From Zygaena filipendulae (taxonomy: Eukaryota > Arthropoda > Insecta > Lepidoptera > Zygaenidae), in the NCBI GenBank assembly GCA_907165275.2, contig OU015662.1:10113501-10177500 (forward strand): a stretch of 64,000 nt of DNA, given 5' to 3'. Under the pieces are notes generated by a model. That model was given only the letters and a program-made list of their open reading frames with translations, searched no databases and was not told the origin of the DNA. A program made the position numbers and the translations under genes. Shown one piece after another: positions 11,858-23,193 of the stretch. Position 1 is the first letter of the stretch; each line of letters starts with the position of its first letter.

Positions 11858-12122
11858 AATGGGCTTGTCAACCAAATTTCAGTTTTTGGTCCGTCTTGTA
11901 CATTAATAAAAAATACTGGACACTTATTTTTGTATTTTTTACGTAATGAAAAAATAACTGAGATAAATTAAGTCGAAATGTCGCGTGACGTCACGCCGTG
12001 CTACAGTTTATAGCACGTTATGTCATCAAGAGCCCCAGGGACTTCTAAACTTTAACGCGTTTTATCTTAGTATTTGTTCAATAATTTGAAAAAGCGTCAA
12101 TACGTTTCTCTTATTTTTTTCT
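11858..12122 (+). mobile_element. Diverged fold-back MITE related to the twin-CRE family
   Basis: Starts AATGGGCTTGTCAACC, then GGTCCGTCTTGTACATTAATAAAAAATACTGGACAC, and CGCGTGACGTCACGCC. The core resembles the copy at 45.0 kb (GCTACAGTTTATAGCACGTTATGTCATCA) rather than the common form. The right end is decayed and its limit is approximate. Confidence 0.6.
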
Positions 12123-12386
12123 ATTGTAAATAATCTCAAAACTATTTCCTACACTCTTTCTGTTATAATACCAAATCATTATGACCATGCAGCCTCAGAC
12201 GCAGTAAGTGGAGACCAGAGGCTCTGGAGGCGTACCGTCTACAGCACCCATAAATTCCCCATAATTAATATCTTGTTACTCGAGACCAGCGCGTGTGGAC
12301 ATGAATAATGTGTGTTATAAATGTGACTAATGTGTCGTATCATATAGTTTTATCGCCACTGTGTTATCCCTCCATGTTTATTAGGT

Positions 12387-12562
12387 ACTATAGCTGTGCC
12401 CGCGATTTCGCCATTCTCGGACTTCCAGAGAAAGAAGCTAGTGAAATAATTTGCAAAATCGGTTCAGTAGATCCAGAGATTACCCCGAACAACGTAACAA
12501 ACTTACAAACTCACAATTCGCAAACTCACAAACTGTACCTCTGTATAATATTAGTATAGATA
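12387..12562 (-). mobile_element. Helitron-like repeat copy, truncated
   Basis: Runs from CTATAGCTGTGCCCGCGATTTCG through TCGGTTCAGTAGATCCAGAGATTACCCC to CTCTGTATAATATTAGTATAGATAA. The internal kilobase-standard module is deleted. Confidence 0.6.
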
Positions 12563-12780
12563 ATACCTACTTCCCAAGATAAACAAGAAAACAAAATATT
12601 CATGGATATACAAAGGAAAGGCCGGTTGAATGATCTTTAGGGTATGATTGGAAAGCGCGTCGACAACCTACGCGCTCAAATTTCATGAATAAAAAAAAAT
12701 ACACCAGTAATTAGCTAATGGTATATTTCTTTTTTAAATATTTGAAAAGAGAATTGAAAAATGAATTCCAATATTCAGTA

Positions 12781-13237
12781 CTAGCTGGTGCCCGCGGTTT
12801 CACCCGCGTGAATTTTCGACCCTTGCAATGACAGTAATGACGTTAGATTTTCTCACTCTTTTAAAACGTAGTGGTTATATACTCTTTAGTCTCAAAGAAA
12901 ATATAATCACATCATCTGTCTCTCCAAACAGCTCCAAACTATAAAACTGCGTGTTGCGCTGAAATCTTTAACTGATGATAACTTTTTCCCCTATGTCCTA
13001 TTTCGATGAAACAAACCTATATGTTGCTCCAGATTTAGCTTAATCTACTACTGAAAACTGCATGACAACCCGTTCAGTAGATGCGGAGATTATCGCGAAC
13101 AGACAAACAGACAGAAAAGAATTTTAAAACCTTTTTTTGGGCTTGGTTACTCTTCTTTTATCACCCCTCTCAATTTTAGGTAAAAATATTCCATGTACAG
13201 AATCGCGGATTCTACTCTTTTATTATAGTATAGATAG
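12781..13237 (-). mobile_element. Helitron-like repeat, longer variant
   Basis: Starts CTAGCTGGTGCCCGCGGTTTCACCCGCGTGAATTTTCGACC. It contains CCTATTTCGATGAAACAAACCTATATGTTGCTCC and CGTTCAGTAGATGCGGAGATTATCGCGAACAGACAAACAGACAG, and ends TTATTATAGTATAGATAGG. The central block differs from the common family, so it is a separate subfamily sharing the ends. Confidence 0.6.
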
Positions 13238-13557
13238 GTAGCCCAGCCCTCGTTTAACATTATATCTTGTTAATTTTTTTTCCAGTTCAAATTTCACATT
13301 TTGTGTAATTTATGTTACGACGAAAACTTGCGTTTACTCTGGGTCTGGATTTTTATAGCGTGTCCTTCGGCTGCCTATCTCAATGTAACATCCAAACAAC
13401 AACAAAGAGTGTCTAGACTCTAGGTTATTAATCGTCCTGGTAATCCTAGTACAAGCTCTGCTTAGTTTGGGACCAGGTGGCACTGTGTGTACCTGCTGTA
13501 CGTCCAATTATATTGTTATTATCATGTCCTCTAATTTTATAATCGGTTGCCGTATTA
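13238..13557. other. No gene supported
   Basis: Spacer between two repeats; nothing recognised. Confidence 0.4.
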
Positions 13558-13970
13558 AGGTCCTTTTATATCCACAGACATTGAGCGTGCCAGACAAGTT
13601 CCGTGGCAGACACCGATAGACACCGTTTATTTAGTTCTGAGCTTGCCAGACACCTGTCAGGGCAAAAACCGACAGACACCGTTTATTAAAAAAGAGAGTT
13701 TATTAAAAAATAAGGAGCATCGAAACCTTGCAAACACACGGTTTTGATGCTCCATTCACACTGCTGGGCATGTAGCCACAGACGCGTACAAACATGGACC
13801 GTGCAGACAAAATATTCTTTCCGCGAATACTAGTACCCGGCCAGTGTCTGTCGGCGTCTGCGCGGCCGTGTTACGATAGATATAAATACGTTAATATGTA
13901 CGCACTGTATAGGAGAATATTTTACGGAACGTGTCTGGCACGCTCAATGTCTGTAGATATAAACGGGCCT
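13558..13970. mobile_element. 413-bp TIR element with TTA target duplication
   Basis: The terminal inverted repeats share ATTGAGCGTGCCAGACA within about 50 bp. The left end starts AGGTCCTTTTATATCC; the reverse complement of the right end starts AGGCCCGTTTATATCT. TTA lies on both sides (13555-13557 and 13971-13973), suggesting a PIF/Harbinger-like non-autonomous element. Near the centre is a strong hairpin, GGAGCATCGAAACC / GGTTTTGATGCTCC (about 13713-13752). The 75-codon open frame inside has no recognised domain. Confidence 0.65.
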
Positions 13971-13973
13971 TTA

Positions 13974-15028
13974 GTCGTGTATTTTTGCTGTTGTACCCAC
14001 TTAAATGGTTGGTTAAACTGACACCGTAACAAAGTCGAAGATAAATCGCTCGAATAATAGACTAATTAGCAGAGGACAGATATAAATTATTATTTTGTGA
14101 GTTAACATTAAAAAAACAGGCTAGACCGTAAATTTAGGTACATTTCAAATTGTAAACAGAGCGAGTAGATTCATTTGTTTACATAAAAGGATCAGAAGTG
14201 ATCAAGATAATAAGACCTAAACCTAGACCTAAAAGTGGTAAATTCGAGACTCAGTGACATTCTAGGGTGACATTTATTGATTAAATAAACAATTCGATTT
14301 TCGAAAATTTGTGTACATTTTTTTTAAATAGTAAGTATCGCTAATGTTTTTAAAAAAATTTTTATTTGTTACTCTCTGTTGTGTGCGCCGCGGCGCCAGG
14401 ACTTGTTAAGAAGTAAGTAATTTTTTACATTATGTACCTATTATTACCTATTTAAAGTTTAATAAAAATTGGTACACATCTGCGCTAAATTCTTCAAATT
14501 AGCATTTACGTATATTTATTACTACATAATATAATATCCCTCTTCGATAGACTAAGCTATGAATATTTAACTTTTTTTTTTTTTTTTAATCATATTTATT
14601 TTAAAGGACCTTTATAAAATCAATTACATGTCGGTCCTATTGTATATACAAAATAATTTAAAAAAAACCAAAATAGCGACAAAATTACAAAATTAAAATA
14701 AAAATTTTTCTTAGGGGTAAACAGTTCCCTATTTGTGATGACTTACAGCTCTAAAAAGTACCACAGATCTGTAAACATCATAGAATATATGTCATTAAAA
14801 CCACCGTTACCACCATAATGTGCGTAATACCCGAGTGTTTCTGTTAACAAGAATTTACTCGTAAAAAAAAACTCAAGCGGTCTCATAAAACGGGGGCGCG
14901 TATCTCATTTACGCTACTCGAGCGCTGCGTCTATTGCCGACAAACACCTGATGTTACACCGAAGCGTAATTAAACTTCCAAATAATGGAAACGCTGAAAT
15001 TATTTTTGCATTTTTATTTTAACTTTAA
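13974..15028. other. No gene supported
   Basis: AT-rich, with long T and A runs near 14570-14590. No family or exon was recognised. Confidence 0.45.
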
Positions 15029-15508
15029 CATAACTGGCTTGGGGTTTGGAAATCAAGTGTCAAGCCACAACTAGGTATCGCCGGGTGTCGCGGGTTCGAT
15101 CTTGCTCGCATCGTGATAATAATATCTATTGAAGTTTGTCGATTTTAATATCCACGCTTATTCTAAGAACTTCTACTAAGTAAATAACATTAAATAAAAC
15201 CAAAAAAATTATCTAAGTAAAATTAATTAAACTTCTAGCTGTAATTATAATAACTCTTTTGGTGATAGGTACGAACATGAGTGCGTTTATATTACCTCAC
15301 TAAATGTTACCCGTGGTTTTACCTGCGGTAATTTTGGAGTTCTCGCAGGATTTCCAGGATAAAAAGTACCCTATGTCCTTCTCTGTATCGGTGACAACGT
15401 GTATACAAAATTTCGTGGTGATCGGTTTAGCCATTAAGCCGTGAAAGCATAACAAACAAAAAAACAAAAAAACACACTAATTTCCGCATTTATAATATTA
15501 GTTAAGAT
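15029..15508 (+). repeat. Left arm of a large inverted repeat (SINE-like unit plus Helitron-like copy)
   Basis: The arm starts CTGGCTTGGGGTTTGGAAATCAAGTGTCAA, then CGCGGGTTCGATCTTGCTCGCATCGTG (a tRNA B-box-like motif), and continues to a Helitron-like copy in inverse orientation at about 15306-15508. All of this recurs on the opposite strand at 16377-16976. This arm lacks about 120 bp that the other arm has just before the B-box-like motif. Confidence 0.7.
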
Positions 15509-16376
15509 TAGTTCTCCTAGGTTTCTTTCCTGGTTATGGTATCATTAAATAATAAATATAGAATAAAGTAATAATAAATATATAAAGTAATATATTGTAA
15601 TAAAGGTTTCCCTGAAAAAATGCTTCAAGCAATATAGCGTCCGTTTTCTGTGTATTTCATTTAGATCAATATTGTAGTTGCAATAAAGTATTTTAGTTCT
15701 ATTGTTCTAAGTCTGTGGTTGCAGTAAAGTATTTTAGTTCTATTATATAGGTCATTATTTCTATATAACTTTCTTGCAGATTAAACTTTTTTAATATTAC
15801 GGTGTGACACGCGGCCGAGTGTTAAAGTCGTAAAATCAGTGAAATCCGAACAAGCCCATTGCAGAAATGTTATGGTCTCTAACGCAAATAATAATGAGGT
15901 GCTTCTGACGTTCAAGCATCTTTTGGTGGAATGCTTCTCATAATCTGAACTTTGCGTCTTGTGGCGCGGTGAAACCTTAAGTGGGCCGATATATAAGTAC
16001 ACTTATATAGGTAATGTACTTAAAACCACGACTTACTTATGCTCATAAGGTAAATGTAGTTTTAAGTACCATACAAAAGCCCAACTAAGGTTTAAGTATA
16101 CTTGCTTGAGTACTAAGGCTTTTGAAAGAAAAATTCTACATATTGTTATTGTATTCTGAAATATTTAGTAGGTATACAATTAAATAGAAACAATTTGAAT
16201 ATGATACATTTTTATATAAAATTACGTCATTGTTATGCTTTTGCGCCTTAATTACTCAACCGATCATCATAAAATTTGGCATGCATGTTGTTAGGAGTAC
16301 AGAAAAGGACATAGGAAACTTTTATCTTGAAATTTCTGCGGGATCTCTCAAATTAATGCGAGAGAAACCAAGGGAA
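15509..16376. other. Spacer between inverted arms; repeat fragments only
   Basis: Contains a short duplication (AAAGTATTTTAGTTCTATT twice, around 15687-15745). A truncated Helitron-like copy in + orientation lies at about 16225-16376. No gene is supported. Confidence 0.5.
16225..16376 (+). mobile_element. Truncated Helitron-like repeat
   Basis: Shows CGCCTTAATTACTCAACCGATCATCAT, then GAGTACAGAAAAGGACATAGG, and ends GAGAGAAACCAAGGGAAAC. It abuts the next copy head to tail. Confidence 0.55.
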
Positions 16377-16976
16377 ACTTAACTAATATTATAAGTGCGA
16401 AAATGAGTGTGTTTGTTTATGTTTTTGTTTGTTACGCTTTCCTGGCTTAACGGCTCAACTAATATCCACGTGTATACACGTTGTTCTAGGTACTTACAGA
16501 GAAGGACATAGGGTACTTTTTATCCCGGAATTCCCGCGAGAGCTCCAAAATTACCGCAGGTGAAACCACGAATAACAGCTAGTGAGGTGATATAAACGCA
16601 AACAGGTTCGTACCTTTCACCAAAAGGGATATTATAATTACAGCTAGAAGTTTAATTAATTTTATTGCGTTCATTTTTTTAGTTTTATTTTATGTTATTT
16701 AGTAGAGTTTCTTATAATAAAAGTTGATATTAAAATCGACAAACTTCAATACATATTATTATGACGATGCGAGCTAAGATCGAACCCGTGACATCCCGGC
16801 GCAACAGTCAAGTCAACCACCAAACCGACGACGCGACGGTAGGTACTATCAAAAATGATTGTGCTTGCCAAAATTAATTAAATACGTACCTATTTACCAG
16901 GCAGGGGGAATTTGGCAAGCGGCCAGTACATAGTACATACTAATTGACACTTGATTTCCAAACCCCATGCCAGTTA
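16377..16976 (-). repeat. Right arm of the large inverted repeat
   Basis: The reverse complement reads CTGGCATGGGGTTTGGAAATC, then a tRNA-like block (GGTTTGGTGGTTGACTTGACTG and CACGGGTTCGATC), then GAAGTTTGTCGATTTTAATATC, then AATTAAACTTCTAGCTGTAATTATAATA. It ends in a Helitron-like copy (+ orientation at about 16377-16583). It matches 15029-15508 over almost its whole length. The tRNA-like block suggests an embedded SINE. Confidence 0.7.
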
Positions 16977-17264
16977 CGTTCGTGAATACGGTGTGACAGA
17001 CAATACACAAAGCAGGGTTGTGGTTGACGCGGTTATTGAAGTAACCCTTATTAATATGCGTCATCACAAGAGCCCTATTCTGCCTACAATCAAAACCAAA
17101 TTAAACCTTTAATTTACCTGGTTAGTTGATATGAAGGGGTTCTGAGACGTCCGGCTGGCTCTTTATCGAATAGATTAATCAAGATTATAAATATTTTATT
17201 TCCAGATAACAACAAAAATCTTAATTTCGATCTTAATACAAAATTGCAATGCGTCTGTTTGCAA
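16977..17264. other. No gene supported
   Basis: Short spacer with nothing recognised. Confidence 0.4.
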
Positions 17265-17587
17265 TTTCAAATTAACAGCTTTTCACTAAATTCATACCTA
17301 TATGAAAGTAGGTATATACTGTACCTACTCACAAAAAAAAATATTTTTTTAAGTTTGTTCCGGCTAATCTCTGAAACGGCTGGACTGATTTTAACGGGGC
17401 TTTCATTGGCAGATAGCTGAGGTTATAAGAAGTAACTTAGGCTACTTAAAAAAAAGTTCCTGCGGTAGTTTGGTCACTGATAGATAGTCTCGTAATTTTG
17501 TATTCACCGTTTCTTTGTGTAATTAATAAATAAATAATAATAAATAATTCCGAAACTCACGCGGGTGAAACCGCGGGGCAGAGCTAG
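17265..17587 (+). mobile_element. Helitron-like repeat (GAAGTG/CTGAAACGG subfamily)
   Basis: Contains TTCAAATTAACAGC, CTAATCTCTGAAACGGCTGGACTGATTTTAACG and TTTCATTGGCAGATAGCTGAGGTTATAAGAAGTAACTTAGGCTAC. It ends ACTCACGCGGGTGAAACCGCGGGGCAGAGCTAG, followed by T. A short AATAAATAAATAATAATAAATAA tract has been inserted before the end module. Confidence 0.65.
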
Positions 17588-18180
17588 TTCAAAATATGGA
17601 ACGTCAAAACAGAATAATGAAAAATAATAATATCATAACGAGTGGTAGTGTGGTACAGCGGTAAGAAGCGGTTCTTCACAAATTTAACCAAAGGAGTAGG
17701 TAGCGTGTGCCTACCTATGCACTCATTAGTCTTCGAATCATAAATTCGGGCATGATATTAGCTTCTCAGTGTTGAAAAAACCTTATACACGTAATTAAGT
17801 AGTACTTACGGCAACGTGTGTAAAGAAATAAGTAGACACATGTACCTACTTATGTACGCACGTAAGAAATTATAATTCCACTCGTCGTACCATTATAAGC
17901 GTCACTTCCGTTGGCTTCATGCGCGACACTTCCGTTGCCTGTTAAAATAATGCGGTAGAATCGTGTTTCGGATTTTTCATATATGTTATCCTTCTACTAG
18001 CTCTGTGTCGCGGTTTCATCCTCGCTTTTATATACAATTTTTTTTCCCGACATCCGATTTAAATGAAAAAAAAGCCTAGGTCTAGGTACCTATTTGTTAC
18101 TCCAAGCTAAACTTAGTTCCAGAGATTAGCAAGAATAGCGAGGGACGCGTAATCTACACATTTATTATATTATATAGCTT
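17588..18180. other. No gene supported
   Basis: Contains GCGTCACTTCCGTTGGC near 17900, a motif that recurs inverted near 25.4 and 52.2 kb. No other structure was recognised. Confidence 0.4.
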
Positions 18181-18478
18181 ACTAGCTGTCCCCCTTCTAG
18201 CTGTCCACGGTAATTTCGGAGTTCCCGCGGGAATTCGGGGAAAAAGTAGGTACTCTATGTCTTTCTATGCACCCCTGACAGTAGATCACGGTGATTAGCT
18301 GTTCCCCGCATTAATTCCGGAGTTCCCGCGGGAATTCCGCGATAAAAACTATCCTATCTTTTAAGTTGGGCCAAATACAACACAGTGACCAATTTTCATC
18401 ACGATCCATTCAGTAGTTTCGGAATCCATCGCGGACAAACAACGTGACACGTGATTTATATATATTAGATAAGATAAA
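18181..18478 (-). mobile_element. Nested Helitron-like repeats
   Basis: Two successive inverse 3' modules (GTAATTTCGGAGTTCCCGCGGGAATTC and ATTAATTCCGGAGTTCCCGCGGGAATTCC) each follow a CTAGCTGT- or TAGCTGTT-type end. The body then reads CAGTAGTTTCGGAATCCATCGCGGACAAACAACGTGAC and ends TATATATATTAGATAAGAT. This looks like one copy inserted in another. Confidence 0.55.
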
Positions 18479-18859
18479 CTATATGAAGCAGTGTAAATTT
18501 TTTCAGTAACCAAATCTGGTATTCTCGTTTCTATTTATGCACGATTCACGTTCTGAATAAAGTCTTGCTACCTCAAGGACCGTGTTTCACCTTTTCATGC
18601 AGCCCGATAGTAATTTGTATAATTGCGGTCACTTGCTGAGTTTGCGGGGAAAAGGACGAATGAATACCTCAATGCCTATTGTGAATTTGATATAGATCCT
18701 TTGATTTATTTAACAAGAAAAGGTAATATCTTGTAGATGAAATAATTTTACCCAATTAATTCCCCTGTTTGTGATCGATTCCATCCTAAAAGCAATCAAG
18801 CCGGCTTGATCCATCTAAACACTGACAAAAAAACCATTTTTAGAAGTCTTTTATGAAGG

Positions 18860-19015
18860 ATTTACTAGTTTATAAATACTATATATGACATAAACAGAAA
18901 GTCTTCTGTAACCCTAACAACCTGTATGAAAAATTTCGTAATTTTTGACTCACTGAGCTAAGAAGTGAAAGTGTAACAAACAAACAAACATTCCTATTTA
19001 TAATATTACCTAAGA
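18860..19015 (-). mobile_element. Degenerate Helitron-like repeat fragment
   Basis: Contains ACCCTAACAACCTGTATGAAAAATTTCGTAA and CTAAGAAGTGAAAGTGTAACAAACAAACAAACATTCC, then TTTATAATATTACCTAAGAT. The 3' module is missing. Confidence 0.4.
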
Positions 19016-19224
19016 TTTTGGAATCAAGTACATCTGTGTATTGTGAATAGCTGGTGCTTGCGTAAGTTTGAAGATTCCTTTGACCTTCCCGAAGTCCGAT
19101 TTCGACGAAACAATGCCTATATGTAACTCAAAGCTAATCTTATTCTACCTGTGAAAACCGTATGAAAGTTCGTTCTAGTTTCGCTGATTAGTGTGAGCAG
19201 ACCAACATTGGTAAATATGTATAT

Positions 19225-19320
19225 TTTTTTATATAATTCGCTAATCTCAATTGACGTCAAAAAAAAAACCACATTATAGGTCAACTTTAAATAAAATTAT
19301 TTGACTTTGACATTGGTAAA
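19225..19320 (+). mobile_element. LINE 3'-end fragment
   Basis: TTGACGTCAAAAAAAAAACCACATTATAGGTCAAC is followed by AATAAAATTATTTGACTTTGACATT. The same end occurs at about 55050-55105 (TTGACGTCAAAAACAGCCACATTATGGGCC, then TTTGACTTTGACTTTG). A shared 3' end with a short tandem tail suggests a non-LTR retrotransposon; no coding part is present. Confidence 0.45.
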
Positions 19321-19541
19321 TATATAAATACATATGTTCATACAGACACACGGCTTTTACAGCTTGTTATATGTAGTTGTATGTGTATAGAAATATTGAA
19401 ACACTGAACTATTTTCGCCGTAACCTACCGAGCTACCACTTCGTACGTAAAACTATATGAAATTACAGCGCTCTGCAACTATACGTAGGTACTTGAAAAT
19501 ATTTTACAGAGCACAGCACGAAATATAATAAAAAATTTCTA

Positions 19542-19751
19542 GTGCCGTGTTGGCAGCGAAATGGGGATTTTTTTCCTCGCGTAACAGCAATTGACATAGA
19601 TCGTAGAACTGGAATACTCGGACATTGTGTGGGCGGGCGACAACACAACGAAACGTTTAATGACAGCGTATTTGCCTGTGAAATTACATCAGACGGTGGC
19701 AATTGGTGGATCGTTTGCACAGAAACAGCTGATATTATCTACAGACATTAG
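19542..19751 (+). other. Unrecognised 69-codon open frame
   Basis: A less AT-rich stretch encodes a 69-residue frame with a C-terminal DGGNWWIVCTE segment. TTTTACAG (about 19502-19509) lies upstream and could be a 3' splice site, but no matching 5' site follows the stop. The opposite strand is open over the same bases. I recognise no domain; chance or a transposon fragment is more likely than a gene. Confidence 0.12.
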
Positions 19752-19773
19752 AAATATCGTCGAAGTCCTGTAA

Positions 19774-20184
19774 GGTCCGTATTCCAGAAGGTGACTCAGA
19801 TCACGTTTCACTTGAGATTAGATTTAACTTCGGATCATAACTCGAGCGTACATCTTATTATAGAATGCGTTTTAAGTTCTAATCACTTGAAACTAGTCTT
19901 TAGTACAGATTGTGAACTCTGATTGGTTCTAAACACTTGAAACTAGTCTTGAGTAGAGATTTTGAACTCTGATTGGTTGAGTGGTCTTGACATGACAGAC
20001 GTAAACAAAGATCAAATCTTTGCTTGAGTATAGATTAGTACCTACTCAAATGTCGTTCTAGAATAAGGAAGCTGATTGTTGATTGATGAATCTCGTTTCA
20101 AGTAAGGTTCTAAAATTAAAGTTTTACTTGAAATTAGTTTTAAAACTAGATTCATGACTTGAGTAACCTTTTGGAATACGGACC
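19774..20184. mobile_element. 411-bp TIR element, copy 1, TAA target duplication
   Basis: The ends are inverted: GGTCCGTATTCCAGAAGGTGACTCA at the left and the mirror of GGTCCGTATTCCAAAAGGTTACTCA at the right. TAA flanks both sides (19771-19773 and 20185-20187). The interior holds a tandem duplication of about 50 bp containing CACTTGAAACTAGTCTT and GAACTCTGATTGGTT. It is non-coding. The 3-bp TAA duplication suggests a Harbinger-like origin. Confidence 0.7.
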
Positions 20185-20187
20185 TAA

Positions 20188-20954
20188 GTGACTATTATGG
20201 TACACAATTTCGCCTTTCTCCGTGGTTTTACCAGCGTAGCTATGTCTTCAAATTTTTTCCTCAATATTCTCATACAAAACAATGAAATACCTTGTTACTC
20301 TTATCGCTAGTTGCAAGAAGTGATTAATAAGTATTTCTCATTTCTTAACGAGCTTATGCCCGTGGTTTGATTCGAGGTATTTTGGGTTTCCTATGTTCTT
20401 CTTCTCAGTTGTACTGGAATAAGAATTCCTGAAATTTTGGTAAAATCTTCTTCTTTACAATAAACACGGTAAAACGGTTTTGCTCGCTTGAATTTCCGGA
20501 TTTCACCTGGAACCGTTGTTAGCTGACGTCTACGCGTCAGTAAATAACTGCCAATATTCAGTAGTTTTCGAAATTCTATCATTAGTTATACTACTGCTTA
20601 TAATTATCTTAAAAACAACAAAAAAACAGAAAAAGTTTAAACCTCTTACCGATACGATCTCCAAACGGATCCATTAAATTTGTTTTTCACGAAAGTGGCT
20701 GCTACAAGCTTAGGGTTACGATCGTAGTCACTGTCTATCGGGATATACATAGAAACCTCGGCTTACAAATCGAATGTTGCACAACCCTACTAACTATAGG
20801 CGCCCTATTGAATACAAACTACTGTATTTAGCCTACGCCCGCTGTGCCAGAATGTCCCGGGAAAAGAGATCATTTGCACAAGTGCGATTTTTATCTTATC
20901 TTTTTTCCTGTCTAAAACAGTTTTGTAATTTTTCAACGACTTTGCATTTTTGCC
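20188..20954. other. No gene supported
   Basis: Short frames on both strands with no recognisable domain. A weak Helitron-like trace may lie near 20350 (GCCCGTGGTTTGATTCGAGG). Confidence 0.4.
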
Positions 20955-21281
20955 AATGGGCATGTTAACTATTTTTTTTAGTCCATCTTGTAGATTATTA
21001 AAAAATATTGGACACATATTTTTCTTTTTTTTTACGTAATCAAAAAATAACGGCGATATATTGAGTTGAAATTTCTCGTAACGTCACTACTCTGACAGTT
21101 TGTATGGCGGTTTTAGCGGTTAGTGACGTCACGACCCCTTCACCCTAAACTTTAATGCGCTTTATCTCTGTTTATTTTAATTTATATGAAAAAGCAAAAA
21201 ATACGTGTCTATTGTTTTTTTTATTTTCTAACTGACAGACTAATTGGAATTTTTATTTTAAAAGTAGTCAACATCCCCATT
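20955..21281 (+). mobile_element. 330-bp fold-back MITE (twin-CRE family)
   Basis: Starts AATGGGCATGTTAACTA and ends GTAGTCAACATCCCCATT. The right-hand palindrome is intact (GTGACGTCACG near 21123). The left one is mutated to CGTAACGTCAC. The arms match the other copies. Confidence 0.75.
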
Positions 21282-21744
21282 GAACGTATTAACATAAATA
21301 AGTACTTTTGTTTTACTGTTATTAATAATGTACTATACGTACTACTACTTTGTTTTCCTTTTTTAATCTCATGTATTGGATCGATGATTTTCATCAGTTG
21401 TAATTTTCCTCAAAGTAATAATTATAACTATTGAAAAAATATTCTAATACCTACTTACTGAAGAAAATTATCAATAATGAATAAACATCTTTCATTAGCA
21501 GAAAACTCAAGATAATTAAAAAACTTGCCATAAATTATGGCTCCATTAATGAATTCTGCTAATACAAGTTACTATGGATTAGGGATCAGTAAATTTACAT
21601 TGTCAAATGTTATATATTACTATTTGAGTTTTTTTTTAAACGGCTCAAAGCCTATTATTTATTATACTCATTATTAATGTTAATATTTTTTTCTAGAACT
21701 TTATAACGACTTTTTGCGACGGCATTTATTAATCTAAAGTAAAT

Positions 21745-22024
21745 ATATATAAATAAAGAAAATTGAAGTGTCTGTTTATAATTTCAAATTAACACTGAAT
21801 GCATACTATAGTATATACATTATGAAAACATCAATTTTCTTAAAATTCTCTCACTGTCTGTCTGTTTGTTCCAGCTAATCTCTGAAACGGCTGAACCAAT
21901 TTTGACGCGACTTTTACTCGCAGATAGCTAATTTTATAAGGAGTAACTTAGGCTACTTTTTATCCCGGAATTCTCGCGGGAACTCCGAAATTACCGCGGG
22001 CGAAACCGCGGTGGTCAGCTAGTA
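21745..22024 (+). mobile_element. Helitron-like repeat (CTGAAACGG subfamily)
   Basis: AAATTGAAGTGTCTGTTTATAATTTC, then TCTGTCTGTTTGTTCCAGCTAATCTCTGAAACGGCTGAACC, TTTATCCCGGAATTCTCGCGGGAACTCC and ACCGCGGGCGAAACCGCGGTGGTCAGCTAG, followed by T. Confidence 0.7.
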
Positions 22025-22772
22025 GATAATATGTTTGATAGTTTTGTAACTTTCAATGACTTTGTTGACCTCTAAGTTGGACCCTGTAATACTACAGTAT
22101 CAGAATCTTCTCCTTTGTCAATACTAATGATTGCTCTTAAACTTCCCGCGTAAATATCACCAAGTTGCTTCGGCCATTTCATTTCTGCTCGTTACCTACT
22201 ATCGGTATTAATTAATAAACTTTATCATTAACAAAGATTAACGTCAAGAAATGTCATTTTAGTAATATCTATTGTTGACATCTGCCAACATCTATCTACA
22301 GGAAACTTTGCAAACTATTTACTAGACCATTTAAGTAATATTGTGAATGTCTCGATGGATTTTGGTGAAATTTGGTTTTAGATTTAAGCATTAAGATAGT
22401 CAGGTCTAGTTTTCATACAAATTATATTAGGTACAAAGTACGTTTGGTGTTAAAAGTGCATTTTCATCTCATCTATTCAAAAACTGGCGTTTTGTTCGCA
22501 TATAAGTGCAACTAAAGTAGTACGTTTAGGTTCCCTTCAATAAGTGCGACTAAAAGTTGTACTGAAATCCATTTTAACAATTAATAATGAGTTGTGAATT
22601 TGGAATATGAAACTTGTAATGTCTATCGCCAGAGACGACCAAGGAGGTCGAACTAAAAAAAATGAAAACTCATTTCACTCACTAAAAGGCTTCTAAAGTT
22701 AGATGTCTATGCTGTTAGTAAGTTTCCTCAAATCGATTCAACTTTTACAGTGCGAGTAGGTAGTTCGGACAC
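22025..22772. other. No gene supported
   Basis: Nothing recognised in this spacer. Confidence 0.4.
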
Positions 22773-22775
22773 TAA

Positions 22776-23190
22776 GATCCGTATTCCAGAAGGTGACTCA
22801 GATTACGTTTCTCTTGAGATTAGTTTTAAGCTCAAATCATAACTCAAGCGTTAATCTTATTATAGAATGAGTTTTAAGTTCTAATCACTTGAAACTAGTC
22901 TTTAATAGAGATTCTGAACTCTGATTGGTTCTAATCACTTGAAACTAGTCTTGAGTAGAGATTTTGAACTCTGATTGGTTGAGTGATCTTGACATGACAA
23001 ACGTAAACAAAGATCAAATCTTTGCTTGAGAATAGATTAGTACTCAAGCGTCGTTCTAGAATAAGGAAATAACTCAGCTGATTGTTGATTGATGAATCGC
23101 GTTTCAAGTAAGGTTCTAAAATTAAAGCTTTACTTGAAATTAGTTTTAAAACTAGATTCATGACTTGAGTAACCTTTTGGAATACGGACC
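22776..23190. mobile_element. TIR element, copy 2 of the 411-bp family
   Basis: The same ends (GATCCGTATTCCAGAAGG ... CTTTTGGAATACGGACC) and the same internal duplication as the copy at 19.8 kb, in the same orientation about 3 kb away. It is flanked by TAA on both sides (22773-22775 and 23191-23193). A 148-codon frame on the minus strand (22931-23377) starts outside and runs into this element; it is not a supported gene. Confidence 0.7.
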
Positions 23191-23193
23191 TAA

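Noticed and set aside
19542..19751. Exon on the plus strand
   Set aside because: No donor site follows, the opposite strand is equally open and no domain is recognisable; kept only as a low-confidence note.
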